Shown here in pieces: positions 37,513-47,549 of a DNA stretch of 64,000 bases. The stretch's first letter is position 1. Every line of letters starts with the position of its first letter. Location of the stretch: the NCBI GenBank assembly GCA_002724185.1, contig PBOB01000002.1, forward strand, positions 14,843-78,842. The letters are read 5' to 3'. This DNA is from Acidiferrobacteraceae bacterium (GTDB lineage Bacteria; Pseudomonadota; Gammaproteobacteria; Arenicellales; UBA868). Made by a program: the position numbers and the translations under genes. A model generated the notes under the pieces. It had not been told where the DNA came from, did not search any database, and saw only the letters and a list, made by a program, of their open reading frames with translations.

Positions 37513-39699
37513 ATGTTTAAATGGGCCAGGAGGTTTGTCAGTTACTCTATCGGGCTCATACTTGTTTTGGCGCTATGCGTATTCATGTATATAAGCTTTT
37601 GGTTTGAGCTGGCAGATCATCGCGATCAGGTTAGCAGATGGGCAACGCAAAGGCTTCAATCACAAGTTATTTTTAGTGGAGATATGGAGCTAAAGTTGAA
37701 GCTCTTTGAAGGTTGGCCGTCAATTACACTCTCGTTTCACGACGTAGCGCTAAAGGAAGACCCAGCGATTGGCACAGAAAATCTATTTGGAGCAAATCAG
37801 CTAATTGCACATTTCGCTTTACATCGTCTATTTATTGGCCATCTTTCTCCAAAGATTGTGCTCGATACACCGTATGTACGCCTTATGCGCATAAATAATG
37901 AAACAACTAATTGGGATAGTTTATCTTCAGCTATAAGGCCTGACGGTGCACCACTTACAGAAACTGACTTAGGCGTAGGCTTGTTACTTTTAGCTGATTC
38001 TGGACTCACCATAGCCAATGGTTCTATTGAGTGGAAAAATAATAATACACAAATAGCGAGGAGACTATCGGCGATCGAGCTAAGCACCTCTTCTGTAGGT
38101 AACGATGGTCGCGCTTATTTTTTTGCAGATTTTGATTTTGGAAGCAACTTATCCTTAGAGCGGTTTAGGATGCAGGCGAGTGCTAGTGTAAGCAGAAGAT
38201 CTTCATTTGGCCCGATTATGTTCAAAGCAGTTGATCTAGAATTGTTAGCGCCACGAATTCTCATTTCTTTGCAGGCATCGGAAGTTGAAGTAAGGGAGGA
38301 GTGGGAGGGTTTCGATGTCGACGGGCTACGCGTAAGCGGCGCAGTTGATGATCGGGAATTTCAGATAGTCAGCGACCGGATGCTATATACAACATCGGTT
38401 GAAAGCGTTGTAATGACAAATACTACTGTTGCATGGTTGATGCCTTTGCTAGATCTAAGAGCCAACTTCGACTCGATTGAGCTATCTGATGCGCTAAAAC
38501 AATTGGAAAAACATCGACACTTTGCCAAATATGATGCTATAGGCGATATCTTATGGTCATTGGCTAGATCAGGAAAATTAGGCGTTAATGGAGACATTGC
38601 ATTTCACGTTACTGATCCATACCAGCTGTTTGACTCGCTCGAGGTGTCGCCTGATATGTCTTTCCCTAAAATTAAAGGAGCTCTTTCTGGGAGCGCAATT
38701 TTTTCGGTTACAGATAGTATTACTGAAATCGAGGCATTCCAACTTAATTGGGAAGAGTCTTCACTGTCCGCCGCTTTAACTGACGCAGCATCAGGGGCTT
38801 ATGAGTTTAGTTTTGATCTCATAGAGCAAGATGTGGAGTTGATATCGTCGCCAGAAGGGGCAGTGATCCTTAGTAGGGGCTTTGGTGTGGTGGCTTTGGG
38901 TGAATTACTTTATCGCTGGAGACCGCAAGGACGTGGCAATATCAGAATCAGTCGCGTTCGTTGGAATGGTGTCGAATTGAGAAATATTCACATTCCATTG
39001 TATTCAAGGAATATGCAGATCGGGGCAAAAGAAGCTAAATTTGATTTATATGGGGGCCGCGCTACGATCGATGTATTTATAGACCACTCATCAGACGGCA
39101 TAACGATCCACTCTAGTCAGATATATCACGATGTTAGTCTGTTACCTATGCTACGGAATTTTGGGTTCGCTGAGATACTAGATGCGCAGGATCTATCTTT
39201 AGATATACATCTATTTCACCCACTTGACCAGTTTGCTCTAGCTCGAGTTAACGGTACGGTCAGGCTAGCTATCCCAAATGGCAGGCTGAGAAAGCTCGGG
39301 GGGATAGAGTTTCTTGGCAAGCCAATAAGAGAGTACATTTACGATGGTCGTCGCTTGCTTGGAATCGAGAATAGCGGGCAAGGAGGCGATGATGCTATAG
39401 ATTTTAGAGATGGAGAGTTAGTTTTGGGGCTTGAAGATGGGCAAGTTGTTATCGAAAATGCATCTTTTAACGCGTCGGGAATTACAGTTAAGGCAAAGGG
39501 CCGATATCTCCCAGGCGCAGCGACTTTTGACACTTTGTGGTATTTAGATTGGGCAGACTCAGTTAAAGCCGCGAGACCTATTATTACAGATCAGGTTGAT
39601 AATATCGCAATACCTTTACGCGTCAAAGGGGATCATAACAACGTCACGGTATCGCTCGACATGGTTGAGTTCATCCGGCTTCTAAGTAATGCTCCATAA
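37513..39699 (+). CDS. AsmA-family membrane-anchored protein
   Basis: 728 aa. One N-terminal transmembrane helix (about residues 10-30) is followed by a long beta-rich periplasmic body with AsmA features: VIFSGDMELKLKLFEGWPSITLSFHDVALKED near residues 55-85 and, near the C-terminus, LSLDIHLFHPLDQFALARVNGTVRLAIPNGRLRKLGG. AsmA-like proteins resemble bridge-forming lipid-transfer proteins between inner and outer membrane and influence outer-membrane composition. It begins two bases after dusA. The specific paralogue (AsmA, YicH, YhjG type) cannot be assigned. Confidence 0.8.
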   Translation: MFKWARRFVSYSIGLILVLALCVFMYISFWFELADHRDQVSRWATQRLQSQVIFSGDMELKLKLFEGWPSITLSFHDVALKEDPAIGTENLFGANQLIAHFALHRLFIGHLSPKIVLDTPYVRLMRINNETTNWDSLSSAIRPDGAPLTETDLGVGLLLLADSGLTIANGSIEWKNNNTQIARRLSAIELSTSSVGNDGRAYFFADFDFGSNLSLERFRMQASASVSRRSSFGPIMFKAVDLELLAPRILISLQASEVEVREEWEGFDVDGLRVSGAVDDREFQIVSDRMLYTTSVESVVMTNTTVAWLMPLLDLRANFDSIELSDALKQLEKHRHFAKYDAIGDILWSLARSGKLGVNGDIAFHVTDPYQLFDSLEVSPDMSFPKIKGALSGSAIFSVTDSITEIEAFQLNWEESSLSAALTDAASGAYEFSFDLIEQDVELISSPEGAVILSRGFGVVALGELLYRWRPQGRGNIRISRVRWNGVELRNIHIPLYSRNMQIGAKEAKFDLYGGRATIDVFIDHSSDGITIHSSQIYHDVSLLPMLRNFGFAEILDAQDLSLDIHLFHPLDQFALARVNGTVRLAIPNGRLRKLGGIEFLGKPIREYIYDGRRLLGIENSGQGGDDAIDFRDGELVLGLEDGQVVIENASFNASGITVKAKGRYLPGAATFDTLWYLDWADSVKAARPIITDQVDNIAIPLRVKGDHNNVTVSLDMVEFIRLLSNAP

Positions 39700-39837
39700 T
39701 TGCCTTCTAGATAGACATCACGCAGAAATTATTTTATTGGTGTGCAGTTCTGCTATGCTTTAAGCTAATCTATACGTGAAGTGATAGAGAATGAGAGTCC
39801 GAAAATATACATGTAAAGCATTTTTATGGAGAAATTC

Positions 39838-41517
39838 ATGAGCAGCAATTTGAATAAAGTGAGTTCCAGGATTACACAACCACGCTCTCAGGGGGCATCT
39901 CAGGCAATGCTTTATGCCACCGGTCTTAAGAAAGAAGATATGGATAAAGCGCAGATCGGGATTGCTAGCATTTGGTGGGAGGGAAATCCATGCAACATGC
40001 ACCTTAATGATCTTGCTGCTGTTATTAAGGAGGGTGTAGAGGATGTTGGTCTAGTTGGCATGAGATTCAATACCGTTGGTGTAAGTGATGGGATTTCTAT
40101 GGGTACTGAAGGGATGAGTTACTCTCTTCAGTCTCGGGATTTAATTGCTGATTCGATTGAAACTGTTATGGGTGGCCAATGGTACGATGGGCTAGTTACT
40201 GTACCTGGCTGCGACAAAAACATGCCTGGTTGTCTAATGGCAATGGGGCGAGTTAATAGGCCTTCTCTTATGGTATATGGTGGGACCATTCGGCCAGGCT
40301 ATGTAGGCAAAGAGACTGTAGACATCGTGTCAGCCTTCCAAAGTTATGGCGAGTATTTGGCAAACAAGATTAGTGACGACGCTCGTCAAGAAATTGTAAA
40401 CAAGGCATGCCCTGGGCCCGGAGCATGCGGAGGAATGTACACTGCGAATACTATGGCATCTGCAATTGAGGCGCTTGGCATGTCGTTACCATATAGTTCG
40501 TCAAACCCCGCTACCGCTAAAGATAAGTTAGATGAATGCTCGTATGCTGGAGCTGCAATACGTTATTTATTAGAGATAGATCTTCGGCCTCGGGATATTA
40601 TGACACGATCCGCATTTGAGAATGCTATGGTAGTTGTCACAGCGCTGGGGGGGTCAACCAATGCAGTGTTACACCTGATTGCTATGGCCCGTTCGGTCGA
40701 TGTTGATCTAGCTATTGAAGATTTCCAGCTGGTATCAGACCGGGTACCGTTGTTAGCGGATTTAAAGCCAAGTGGCCGATATGTGATGGAGGATCTGCAT
40801 CATAATGGGGGGCTACCCTCGGTCATGAAGTATCTTTTAGGGGAGGGGTTCTTAGATGGTTCTTGTGTAACTGTAACTGGGAAAACATTGGCTGAAAATG
40901 TTGCGAACGTACCGTCATTAAGCGAGGAACAAGATGTATTCCATTTTTTGTCCAATCCTATAAAGCTAACGGGTCATATACGTATACTTAAGGGCAATCT
41001 TGCCCCCTTGGGAGCGGTAGCCAAGATTACAGGCAAGGAAGGTCAACTATTTGTTGGCCCTGCACGGGTATTTGACGGCGAAGAAGCAATGCTATTAGCT
41101 CTTGAAGATGGCAAGATATTGGAAGGAGATGTGATAGTTATAAGATACGAAGGGCCAAAGGGTGGGCCGGGTATGCCTGAAATGCTGACTCCAACGTCAG
41201 CTATTATGGGCGCAGGGCTGGGTGATTCAGTGGCGCTGATAACGGATGGTCGCTTCTCTGGAGGTTCACATGGATTCATTATTGGCCATGTTGTTCCCGA
41301 AGCTCAAGAAGGCGGACCAATAGCATTATTAGCTGACGGCGACCAAATTACCATAGATGCCGAACGTAATACCTTAGAAGTTAAATTAACGAATGAAGAA
41401 TTGCAAGCACGTCGTTTGAGCTGGAAGATGCCAGCGTACAAATCAACGCGTGGCACTCTTTATAAGTATATAAAGAATGTAAAAACAGCGAGCGAAGGCT
41501 GTGTAACTGACGAATAG
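39838..41517 (+). CDS. ilvD: Dihydroxy-acid dehydratase
   Basis: About 559 aa Fe-S enzyme of branched-chain amino acid synthesis. Fe-S cysteines are visible in [11 protein letters not shown] (about residue 52), [17 protein letters not shown] (about 124) and [19 protein letters not shown] (about 197); [16 protein letters not shown] lies near the C-terminus. ATG 39838 was chosen because GGAG lies 7 bases upstream; the ATG at 39826 would make that site part of the coding region. It is the shorter form compared with the 616-residue E. coli enzyme. Upstream 39700-39837 is AT-rich and likely holds the promoter. Confidence 0.95.
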   Translation: MSSNLNKVSSRITQPRSQGASQAMLYATGLKKEDMDKAQIGIASIWWEGNPCNMHLNDLAAVIKEGVEDVGLVGMRFNTVGVSDGISMGTEGMSYSLQSRDLIADSIETVMGGQWYDGLVTVPGCDKNMPGCLMAMGRVNRPSLMVYGGTIRPGYVGKETVDIVSAFQSYGEYLANKISDDARQEIVNKACPGPGACGGMYTANTMASAIEALGMSLPYSSSNPATAKDKLDECSYAGAAIRYLLEIDLRPRDIMTRSAFENAMVVVTALGGSTNAVLHLIAMARSVDVDLAIEDFQLVSDRVPLLADLKPSGRYVMEDLHHNGGLPSVMKYLLGEGFLDGSCVTVTGKTLAENVANVPSLSEEQDVFHFLSNPIKLTGHIRILKGNLAPLGAVAKITGKEGQLFVGPARVFDGEEAMLLALEDGKILEGDVIVIRYEGPKGGPGMPEMLTPTSAIMGAGLGDSVALITDGRFSGGSHGFIIGHVVPEAQEGGPIALLADGDQITIDAERNTLEVKLTNEELQARRLSWKMPAYKSTRGTLYKYIKNVKTASEGCVTDE

Positions 41518-41526
41518 AGTTTAAGG

Positions 41527-42216
41527 TTAATCTAAACTGGCCCTCAACGCGGCCGAGATAGCAATTGGCGCAAATGTTAGGGCAAGAGCCAGTAGCGCGC
41601 CAAGCGCATAGAGCTCTCCGAGAAATGGAATGCCCTTTGTTGCAGAGCCTACAGCGCTTGCCCCAAATATAAGAACTGGTACATAAAGTGGTAAAACTAA
41701 TAATGATAGTAATAACCCACCTTTGCCGGTACCCACAAGCAGTGCAGCGCCAACTGCGCCCACAAGACTCAATGTTAGCGTCCCAATGAGCAAGGCTAAT
41801 ATCATTACACATATTGCAGATAGATCAATATTTAGCAATAGAGCTAAAATGGGAGCAACTATCACTAACGGCAATCCACTAATAAGCCAGTGCGATCCGA
41901 CTTTCGCCAGAACTAGTAGTGGCAGCGGGTAGTGACTTAAGAGTAACTGTTCTAAGTAGCCGTCATCATGATCGCCTTGAAATAATCCTTCTAGAGCTAA
42001 TAGTGTTGCCAACAAAGCAGAGACCCAAATAACTCCTGGACCGATCAGCGTTAATAGTGGAGGAACTGGTCCAATCCCCATGGGGAAGATAGATGTGACA
42101 ATTATAAAAAATACTATTGGGTTCAGAACGCTACTTTTGCCGCGATATGCCACTTTTAGGTCACGTTTTAACTGTGCTGCTAAGGCACGACTGAGGCGAT
42201 TAGCAGACATGTGCAA
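41527..42216 (-). CDS. ccmB: Heme exporter protein CcmB
   Basis: 229 aa integral membrane protein with about six hydrophobic segments. The family start LKRDLKVAYRGKSSVLNPIVFFIIVTSIFPMGIGP and the FQGDHDDGYLEQLLLSHYPLPLLVLAKVGSHWL region are typical CcmB. It forms an ABC complex with CcmA that releases heme-charged CcmE in cytochrome c maturation. It starts 6 bases after the ccmA stop. The usual ccmC and ccmE genes do not follow; the next feature is the convergent ilvD, so the rest of the Ccm system must be elsewhere. Confidence 0.92.
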   Translation of the reverse strand: MHMSANRLSRALAAQLKRDLKVAYRGKSSVLNPIVFFIIVTSIFPMGIGPVPPLLTLIGPGVIWVSALLATLLALEGLFQGDHDDGYLEQLLLSHYPLPLLVLAKVGSHWLISGLPLVIVAPILALLLNIDLSAICVMILALLIGTLTLSLVGAVGAALLVGTGKGGLLLSLLVLPLYVPVLIFGASAVGSATKGIPFLGELYALGALLALALTFAPIAISAALRASLD

Positions 42217-42222
42217 CAGCCT

Positions 42223-42975
42223 CTACAGTCTTATAGCTCTCGCATGATGAGAGCTTATTGGAATTGGCTGATGACTAACAAAAATACTGATACCGCCTCG
42301 AGCGAGGTGAGATGAAATTAACTCTCCAACGAGGTCGAATCCTGAATGGTCAAGATTGCTGCAGGGCTCATCTAGGATCCAAAGCCGACCCCTTCGCATC
42401 AATAGGCGAGCTAGCGCAATTCTACGGCATTGACCGGCTGATAGTGTGGAGCAGCTATGATCGCGAAACTGGAAGAGTCCGACCCTATCAAGAATTTCTT
42501 CTATAGTCATAGAATCATCCATAGTGCTAAATTCTTGTTCAATCTTAAGATTTTCTATAGGTGTTAGCTGTGGTTTGATGCCATGCGCGTGCCCCACATA
42601 GACGAGATCTTCATTGTAAGACTGTCTGTCTTTGTGTATTGAAGCGCCATTCCATCGAATTTCACCTGATTCTGGAAATGTCAGGCCGCATATGATGCGT
42701 AACAATGTTGTCTTGCCGGACCCATTGATTCCTTCAATTTGTAGATTATCTCCAGGCTGCAGTTCGGCATCTATTGAAGAAAACAATTCACACTCTGCTT
42801 TAATACAACTAATATTGATTAGCTCTAACTTGCAGTCATCTCTACTAATCTCGTCGGGTAGAGTATTTTCCAAATCTCGCTGTTCTTTGCTATTCATCCT
42901 ATTTATACGCATCATACTTAATTTCTTTAGCTGTTGAAATCTGAGTTGAGTGGCTCGCAATTGGTCCAAAAACAA
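42223..42975 (-). CDS. ccmA: Heme exporter ATP-binding protein CcmA
   Basis: 250 aa ABC ATPase: Walker A GINGSGKTTLLRIICGL (about residues 82-98), signature LSAGQCRRIALARLLMRRGRLWILDEPCSNLD including Walker B, and the H-loop in FVSHQPI. The LSAGQ signature and small size are characteristic of CcmA. An N-terminal extension of about 45 residues precedes the normal start of the fold near LELINISC; the true start may be one of the internal ATGs (residues 21, 22 or 27). It is co-transcribed with ccmB. 42976-43109 separates it from the divergent formate dehydrogenase operon. Confidence 0.88.
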   Translation of the reverse strand: MFLDQLRATQLRFQQLKKLSMMRINRMNSKEQRDLENTLPDEISRDDCKLELINISCIKAECELFSSIDAELQPGDNLQIEGINGSGKTTLLRIICGLTFPESGEIRWNGASIHKDRQSYNEDLVYVGHAHGIKPQLTPIENLKIEQEFSTMDDSMTIEEILDRVGLFQFRDHSCSTLSAGQCRRIALARLLMRRGRLWILDEPCSNLDHSGFDLVGELISSHLARGGISIFVSHQPIPISSHHARAIRL

Positions 42976-43109
42976 TATTACCTCAACTTAGGCTTTGAAC
43001 CACTATACTACTTGAGAGACAATTAGACATACAAAGCATGTCTGCGTTGAATATTGGCAAACAATGATGCGGGAACTATCTCTCGGCACGTAAAGCGTAT
43101 TCCATAATA

Positions 43110-44798
43110 ATGAGCAAGAAATCACAATCGCCCAATTCTGTAAAAAAGCCTAGAAGAAGCAGAGGTCGTCGTGTAAACGAAGCTGCTTTGTCTCTTGTCC
43201 GTTCAGCCATAGCGCATTTACCAACACGGAGAGATCTTCTTGTTGAGTATTTACATTGCTTACAAGATGTCAGCGGCTGTTTGCATAGCAGCCAACTTGT
43301 TGCGTTAGCATCTGAATTAGATATATCAACAGCAGAGGTTTATGAGGTAGCAACTTTCTATCACCATTTTGATGTTATAGCGGATGGCGGGCAGGCCCCA
43401 CCAGAAACAACAGTGCGAGTCTGCGATTCAATCACTTGTGAGATGTTCGGCGCGGAATTCCTTATTTCAAAGCTTCAGAAGTTAGAAACTAGTGAGGTTC
43501 GAATTCAGCGTGTTCCATGCGTCGGTAGATGCGATCAAGCGCCAGTCGCTGTAGTTGGCAAATATCCTATTGCGAGAGCGGATGCTAAGAAAGTTTTCGA
43601 ATGCATAGAAGAAGGATGCATTAGTGTTGTCCCTAAAGAGCCGTGGATTCGCTTTGCAGAATATAGAGATAGTAATGGTTATGAGGTATTTCGCCGATGT
43701 AAAGATAAGTCCATCGATATAGAGTCGGTGCTGTCTCATCTTGAGGCTTCAGGGCTTAGGGGCCTTGGTGGCGCTGGATTCCCAGCAGGAAAAAAATGGA
43801 GAATACTGAGAAATCAGGAAAGTCCGCGTCTGATGGCAGTAAATATTGATGAAGGTGAGCCGGGGACATTTAAGGATCGCTATTATCTAGAGAGAGATCC
43901 ACACAGATTCTTAGAAGGAGTACTGATTGCTGCCGAAATTGTAGGCATCGAGGCTTGCTATCTTTATGTTCGTGATGAGTATCCAGCAGTGTTAGAAATC
44001 CTACAGTACAGTATCGAGGAGTTGGAGCAGGCATATTCTGGAATTCTGCCAAGAATAGAGTTACGTCGTGGAGCAGGCGCCTACATCTGTGGTGAAGAGT
44101 CCGCAATGATTGAGTCAATCGAAGGGAAGCGTGGCATGCCTCGTTTGCGACCTCCATATGTAGCTGAGGTTGGTTTATTTGGTCGGCCAACCTTAGAACA
44201 TAATTGCGAGACTTTGTATTGGGTGCGTGACATTATAGAGCGTGGGCCGGAGTGGTTTTCCAGTCATGGTTATAATGGTCGTAAGGGGTTGCGCTCTTTT
44301 TCGGTAAGTGGGCGAGTCAAGAAGCCAGGGGTGCATTTAGCGCCTGCTGGCATAACCCTTAATCAGTTAATTGATCAATACTGTGGCGGGATGATGGATG
44401 ACCATGAGTTATATGCATATTTCCCGGGTGGTGCTTCAGGCGGAATTTTGCCTGCTACTTTAGCCGACATCCCTCTTGATTTTGATACTCTTGATGATCA
44501 TGGATGCTTTATTGGATCAGCAGCAATTATTGTGCTTTCGACAGAGGACGACGTAGTGGTAGCAGCGCGTAATGCAATGCGCTTTTTTGCACAGGAGTCA
44601 TGTGGACAGTGCACACCGTGTAGAGTTGGCTCAGATCGAGCTTGGAATCTAATGCAAGATAAGTCTTGGGATTCGGATCTATTGGAAGATCTCTGCGTTG
44701 TTATGGAGGATGCATCAATTTGCGGGCTTGGACAAGCTGCCCCAAATCCGCTTCGAAGTATTATGAGGCATTTTCCGGGAGAGGTGGGTATTAAGTGA
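43110..44798 (+). CDS. NAD-dependent formate dehydrogenase, fused gamma-beta (NuoE-NuoF-like) subunit
   Basis: 562 aa fusion of two electron-transfer modules. Residues about 25-170 are a NuoE/FdsG-like [2Fe-2S] thioredoxin domain with cysteines in VCDSITCEMFG and VPCVGRCDQAPV. Residues about 200-560 are NuoF/FdsB-like: NAD loop GLRGLGGAGFPAGKKW, FMN region VNIDEGEPGTFKDRYYLERDPHRFLEG, and a [4Fe-4S] motif SCGQCTPCR with a later Cys in SICGLGQ. The fused form resembles the beta subunit of the soluble formate dehydrogenase FDH1 of Methylobacterium. It passes electrons from formate to NAD. The stop overlaps the next gene's GTG start by four bases. Confidence 0.92.
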   Translation: MSKKSQSPNSVKKPRRSRGRRVNEAALSLVRSAIAHLPTRRDLLVEYLHCLQDVSGCLHSSQLVALASELDISTAEVYEVATFYHHFDVIADGGQAPPETTVRVCDSITCEMFGAEFLISKLQKLETSEVRIQRVPCVGRCDQAPVAVVGKYPIARADAKKVFECIEEGCISVVPKEPWIRFAEYRDSNGYEVFRRCKDKSIDIESVLSHLEASGLRGLGGAGFPAGKKWRILRNQESPRLMAVNIDEGEPGTFKDRYYLERDPHRFLEGVLIAAEIVGIEACYLYVRDEYPAVLEILQYSIEELEQAYSGILPRIELRRGAGAYICGEESAMIESIEGKRGMPRLRPPYVAEVGLFGRPTLEHNCETLYWVRDIIERGPEWFSSHGYNGRKGLRSFSVSGRVKKPGVHLAPAGITLNQLIDQYCGGMMDDHELYAYFPGGASGGILPATLADIPLDFDTLDDHGCFIGSAAIIVLSTEDDVVVAARNAMRFFAQESCGQCTPCRVGSDRAWNLMQDKSWDSDLLEDLCVVMEDASICGLGQAAPNPLRSIMRHFPGEVGIK

Positions 44799-47536
44799 AT
44801 AATAGCCGTAAAACTGTTGCAGATCGCGTCCTATTCTCTTTGGATGGGGATATGCTTGAAGCACACGAGGGCGAGACTATCCTGCAGGCAGCAAAACGCT
44901 GTGGTTATGAGATACCTCATCTATGCTACTCTGACTCATTAAGAGCTGATGGAAATTGTCGTGCGTGTGTAGTTGAGATCGATGGAGAGCGGGTTCTAGC
45001 GCCATCATGCTGTAGGTTTCCTGAAAACGATATGAAAGTTCAGTCAGTCAGTATGCGTGCTAGAAAATCGCAGGCAATGGTGATTGAATTGTTAAGTGGA
45101 GAAGTTGGGGATGTAGAGTTTTCAAATAATTCTGAACTAGACTACTGGAAGAAACATTTAAGTGTCCAATCGTCTCGTTACGGTGACCGCCATAGACATG
45201 TCGAAGATAATTCCCATCCAGCGATCACCGTCAATATGTCAGCCTGCATTCAATGTACACGTTGTGTGCGGGCATGCAGAGAGGAGCAAGCCAACGATGT
45301 GATTGGATTTGCTAACCGTGGGGTGAAATCAGAAATCGTATTTGATCTTGGCGATCAAATGGGAGATAGTTCTTGCGTCGGATGTGGCGAGTGCGTGCAG
45401 GCATGCCCAACTGGGGCATTGATGCCGTCGGGGAAAGCCGGACTTGAAGAGATTGATAGAGTTGTAGACTCTGTCTGTCCGTATTGTGGCGTGGGATGTT
45501 TGCTCAGTTATCATGTTAAGGGTAATGAGATAAAATATGTGACTGGTCGTGACGGCCCTTCTAATAAGGGTCGTTTATGTATTAAGGGCCGATATGGCTT
45601 TGACTATGTTCGTCATGCTGAGCGGATTGACCGTCCCCTTATACGAAAAGATGGTATTCCTAAGGGTCTAAATGAATACTTCGATCCATCTGATTGGTCA
45701 AAAATGTTCCGAGAGGCGGATTGGGACGAGGCAATTGAGTTTGCAGTAAATGGTTTGCGGCAGATTAGAGATGAGCATGGCGGTAATGCGTTGGCTGGAT
45801 TTGGTTCTGCAAAAGGTAGTAATGAAGAGGCATATCTTTTCCAAAAGTTAGTGCGGACGGGGTTTGGTACTAATAATGTTGACCATTGCACTCGCTTATG
45901 TCACGCATCCTCAGTCGCGGCTCTATTGGAAGGTATTGGCTCAGGAGCTGTCTCAAATCAGGTGTCGGATGTCGAAAACGCTGAAGTGATTATTGTTATT
46001 GGTGCCAATCCAGAAAGCAATCATCCAGTTGCAGCAACTTTCATGAAGAATGCTGCCCGATCAAATGCCAAGCTTATTGTCATTGATCCCCGTCGTACTG
46101 ACCTGGCTAGGCATGCACATTGTTTTATACAGTTTAGGCCAGACACCGATGTTGCTCTGCTCAATGCCATCATCTATACGATAATAGAGGAAGGAATGGT
46201 CGACGAAGAGTATGTGTCGCAATATACGGAAGGCTTTGAGAGCATAAAAGAGAATATGGATGGCTATAGTCCAGAGGCGATGTCTCCTTTGTGTGGCGTT
46301 GATTCTGAAACAATTAGATACGTTGCGCGCTTATATGCAAAATCTAGACATTCAATGATTTTCTGGGGAATGGGTATTTCACAGCATGTCCATGGTACAG
46401 ATAACGCTCGTGCTTTAATTACACTTGCACTGATGACTGGAAATCTTGGGCGACCGGGGACTGGTTTGCATCCACTTAGAGGGCAGAATAATGTGCAGGG
46501 AGCATCGGATGTAGGTTTAATACCGATGGTCTTTCCCGACTATCAGAGAGTCGATGATGATAGCGCCAGACAATGGTTTGAGGCTTATTGGAATACAATC
46601 CTGGATGATAATCCAGGATTAACAGTTGTTGAGATTATGAACGCCGCGTTGGTTGGGAAAGTTAGCGGAATGTATATCATGGGTGAAAATCCAGCTATGT
46701 CTGATCCTGACCTTAATCATTCTAGAAAGTGCTTATCATCGTTGAAACATCTAGTAGTACAGGACTTATTTCTAACCGAAACCGCAGCATATGCAGATGT
46801 TTTCTTGCCTGCATCTGCGTTCCCGGAGAAGACTGGAACGTTTTCAAACACTGATCGCAGAGTGCAAATGGGTCGGAAGGCAATAGATTGTCCCGAAGGG
46901 GTGCGACAAGATCTATGGATTATCCAAGATGTTGCTAATGGGTTGGGGTTAAATTGGTCCTACAAACATGTTAGTGATGTGTTTGAAGAGATGCGCGGTG
47001 CTATGCCAAGTATTTCTGGTATGAGCTGGAGCCGTATTGATGAACAACATAGCATCACGTATCCGTGTTTAGATGATGATGATAATGGGCAGAGTGTTGT
47101 ATTCAAGGATGGCTTTCCTACGGCAAGTGGTCGCGGCCGATTTGTACCAGCCAAACTAATTTGGGCTGATGAGCGACCAGATAAGCAGTACCCTAACGTG
47201 TTAATGACTGGGAGACAGTTGGAGCATTGGCATACCGGGGCAATGACTCGTAGGGCATCTGTCTTAAATGCTATCGAGTCCAGGCCCGTTGTTTCACTGA
47301 ATCCAGAGGATCTGACTTCCTTAGGGATTCATGAAGGTGACTTAGTACGTGTTGAATCGCGCCGTGGGGAACTAATAGCGCACGCGCGGGTCGATCCAGG
47401 TCTAAGAAGCAAAGAAATCTTTATGCCTTTTTGTTACGTGGAGGCTGCAGCTAATCTTTTGACAAATTCAGCTCTAGATCCAGTTGGAAAGATTCCGGAG
47501 TTTAAGTACTGCGCAGTACGACTTGCTGCGGTGTAA
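44795..47536 (+). CDS. NAD-dependent formate dehydrogenase, catalytic (alpha) subunit
   Basis: 913 aa molybdenum- or tungsten-bis-MGD enzyme. The N-terminal [2Fe-2S] domain has CGYEIPHLC...CRAC; two [4Fe-4S] ferredoxin motifs follow (CIQCTRCVRAC, CVGCGECVQACPTG, about residues 150-210), then the proximal cluster CPYCGVGC and the catalytic domain. The probable metal-ligand Cys is in DHCTRLCHASSV (about residue 370). IIVIGANPESNHPVAATF, GRPGTGLHPLRGQNNVQGASDVG and the cofactor-binding C-terminal domain MTGRQLEHWHTGAMTR support FdsA/FDH1-alpha. It converts formate to CO2. The GTG start overlaps the beta gene; folD begins 13 bases after the stop. FdsC/FdsD maturation genes are not in the window. 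Confidence 0.94.
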   Translation: MNNSRKTVADRVLFSLDGDMLEAHEGETILQAAKRCGYEIPHLCYSDSLRADGNCRACVVEIDGERVLAPSCCRFPENDMKVQSVSMRARKSQAMVIELLSGEVGDVEFSNNSELDYWKKHLSVQSSRYGDRHRHVEDNSHPAITVNMSACIQCTRCVRACREEQANDVIGFANRGVKSEIVFDLGDQMGDSSCVGCGECVQACPTGALMPSGKAGLEEIDRVVDSVCPYCGVGCLLSYHVKGNEIKYVTGRDGPSNKGRLCIKGRYGFDYVRHAERIDRPLIRKDGIPKGLNEYFDPSDWSKMFREADWDEAIEFAVNGLRQIRDEHGGNALAGFGSAKGSNEEAYLFQKLVRTGFGTNNVDHCTRLCHASSVAALLEGIGSGAVSNQVSDVENAEVIIVIGANPESNHPVAATFMKNAARSNAKLIVIDPRRTDLARHAHCFIQFRPDTDVALLNAIIYTIIEEGMVDEEYVSQYTEGFESIKENMDGYSPEAMSPLCGVDSETIRYVARLYAKSRHSMIFWGMGISQHVHGTDNARALITLALMTGNLGRPGTGLHPLRGQNNVQGASDVGLIPMVFPDYQRVDDDSARQWFEAYWNTILDDNPGLTVVEIMNAALVGKVSGMYIMGENPAMSDPDLNHSRKCLSSLKHLVVQDLFLTETAAYADVFLPASAFPEKTGTFSNTDRRVQMGRKAIDCPEGVRQDLWIIQDVANGLGLNWSYKHVSDVFEEMRGAMPSISGMSWSRIDEQHSITYPCLDDDDNGQSVVFKDGFPTASGRGRFVPAKLIWADERPDKQYPNVLMTGRQLEHWHTGAMTRRASVLNAIESRPVVSLNPEDLTSLGIHEGDLVRVESRRGELIAHARVDPGLRSKEIFMPFCYVEAAANLLTNSALDPVGKIPEFKYCAVRLAAV

Positions 47537-47549
47537 GTAGGAGAATTAT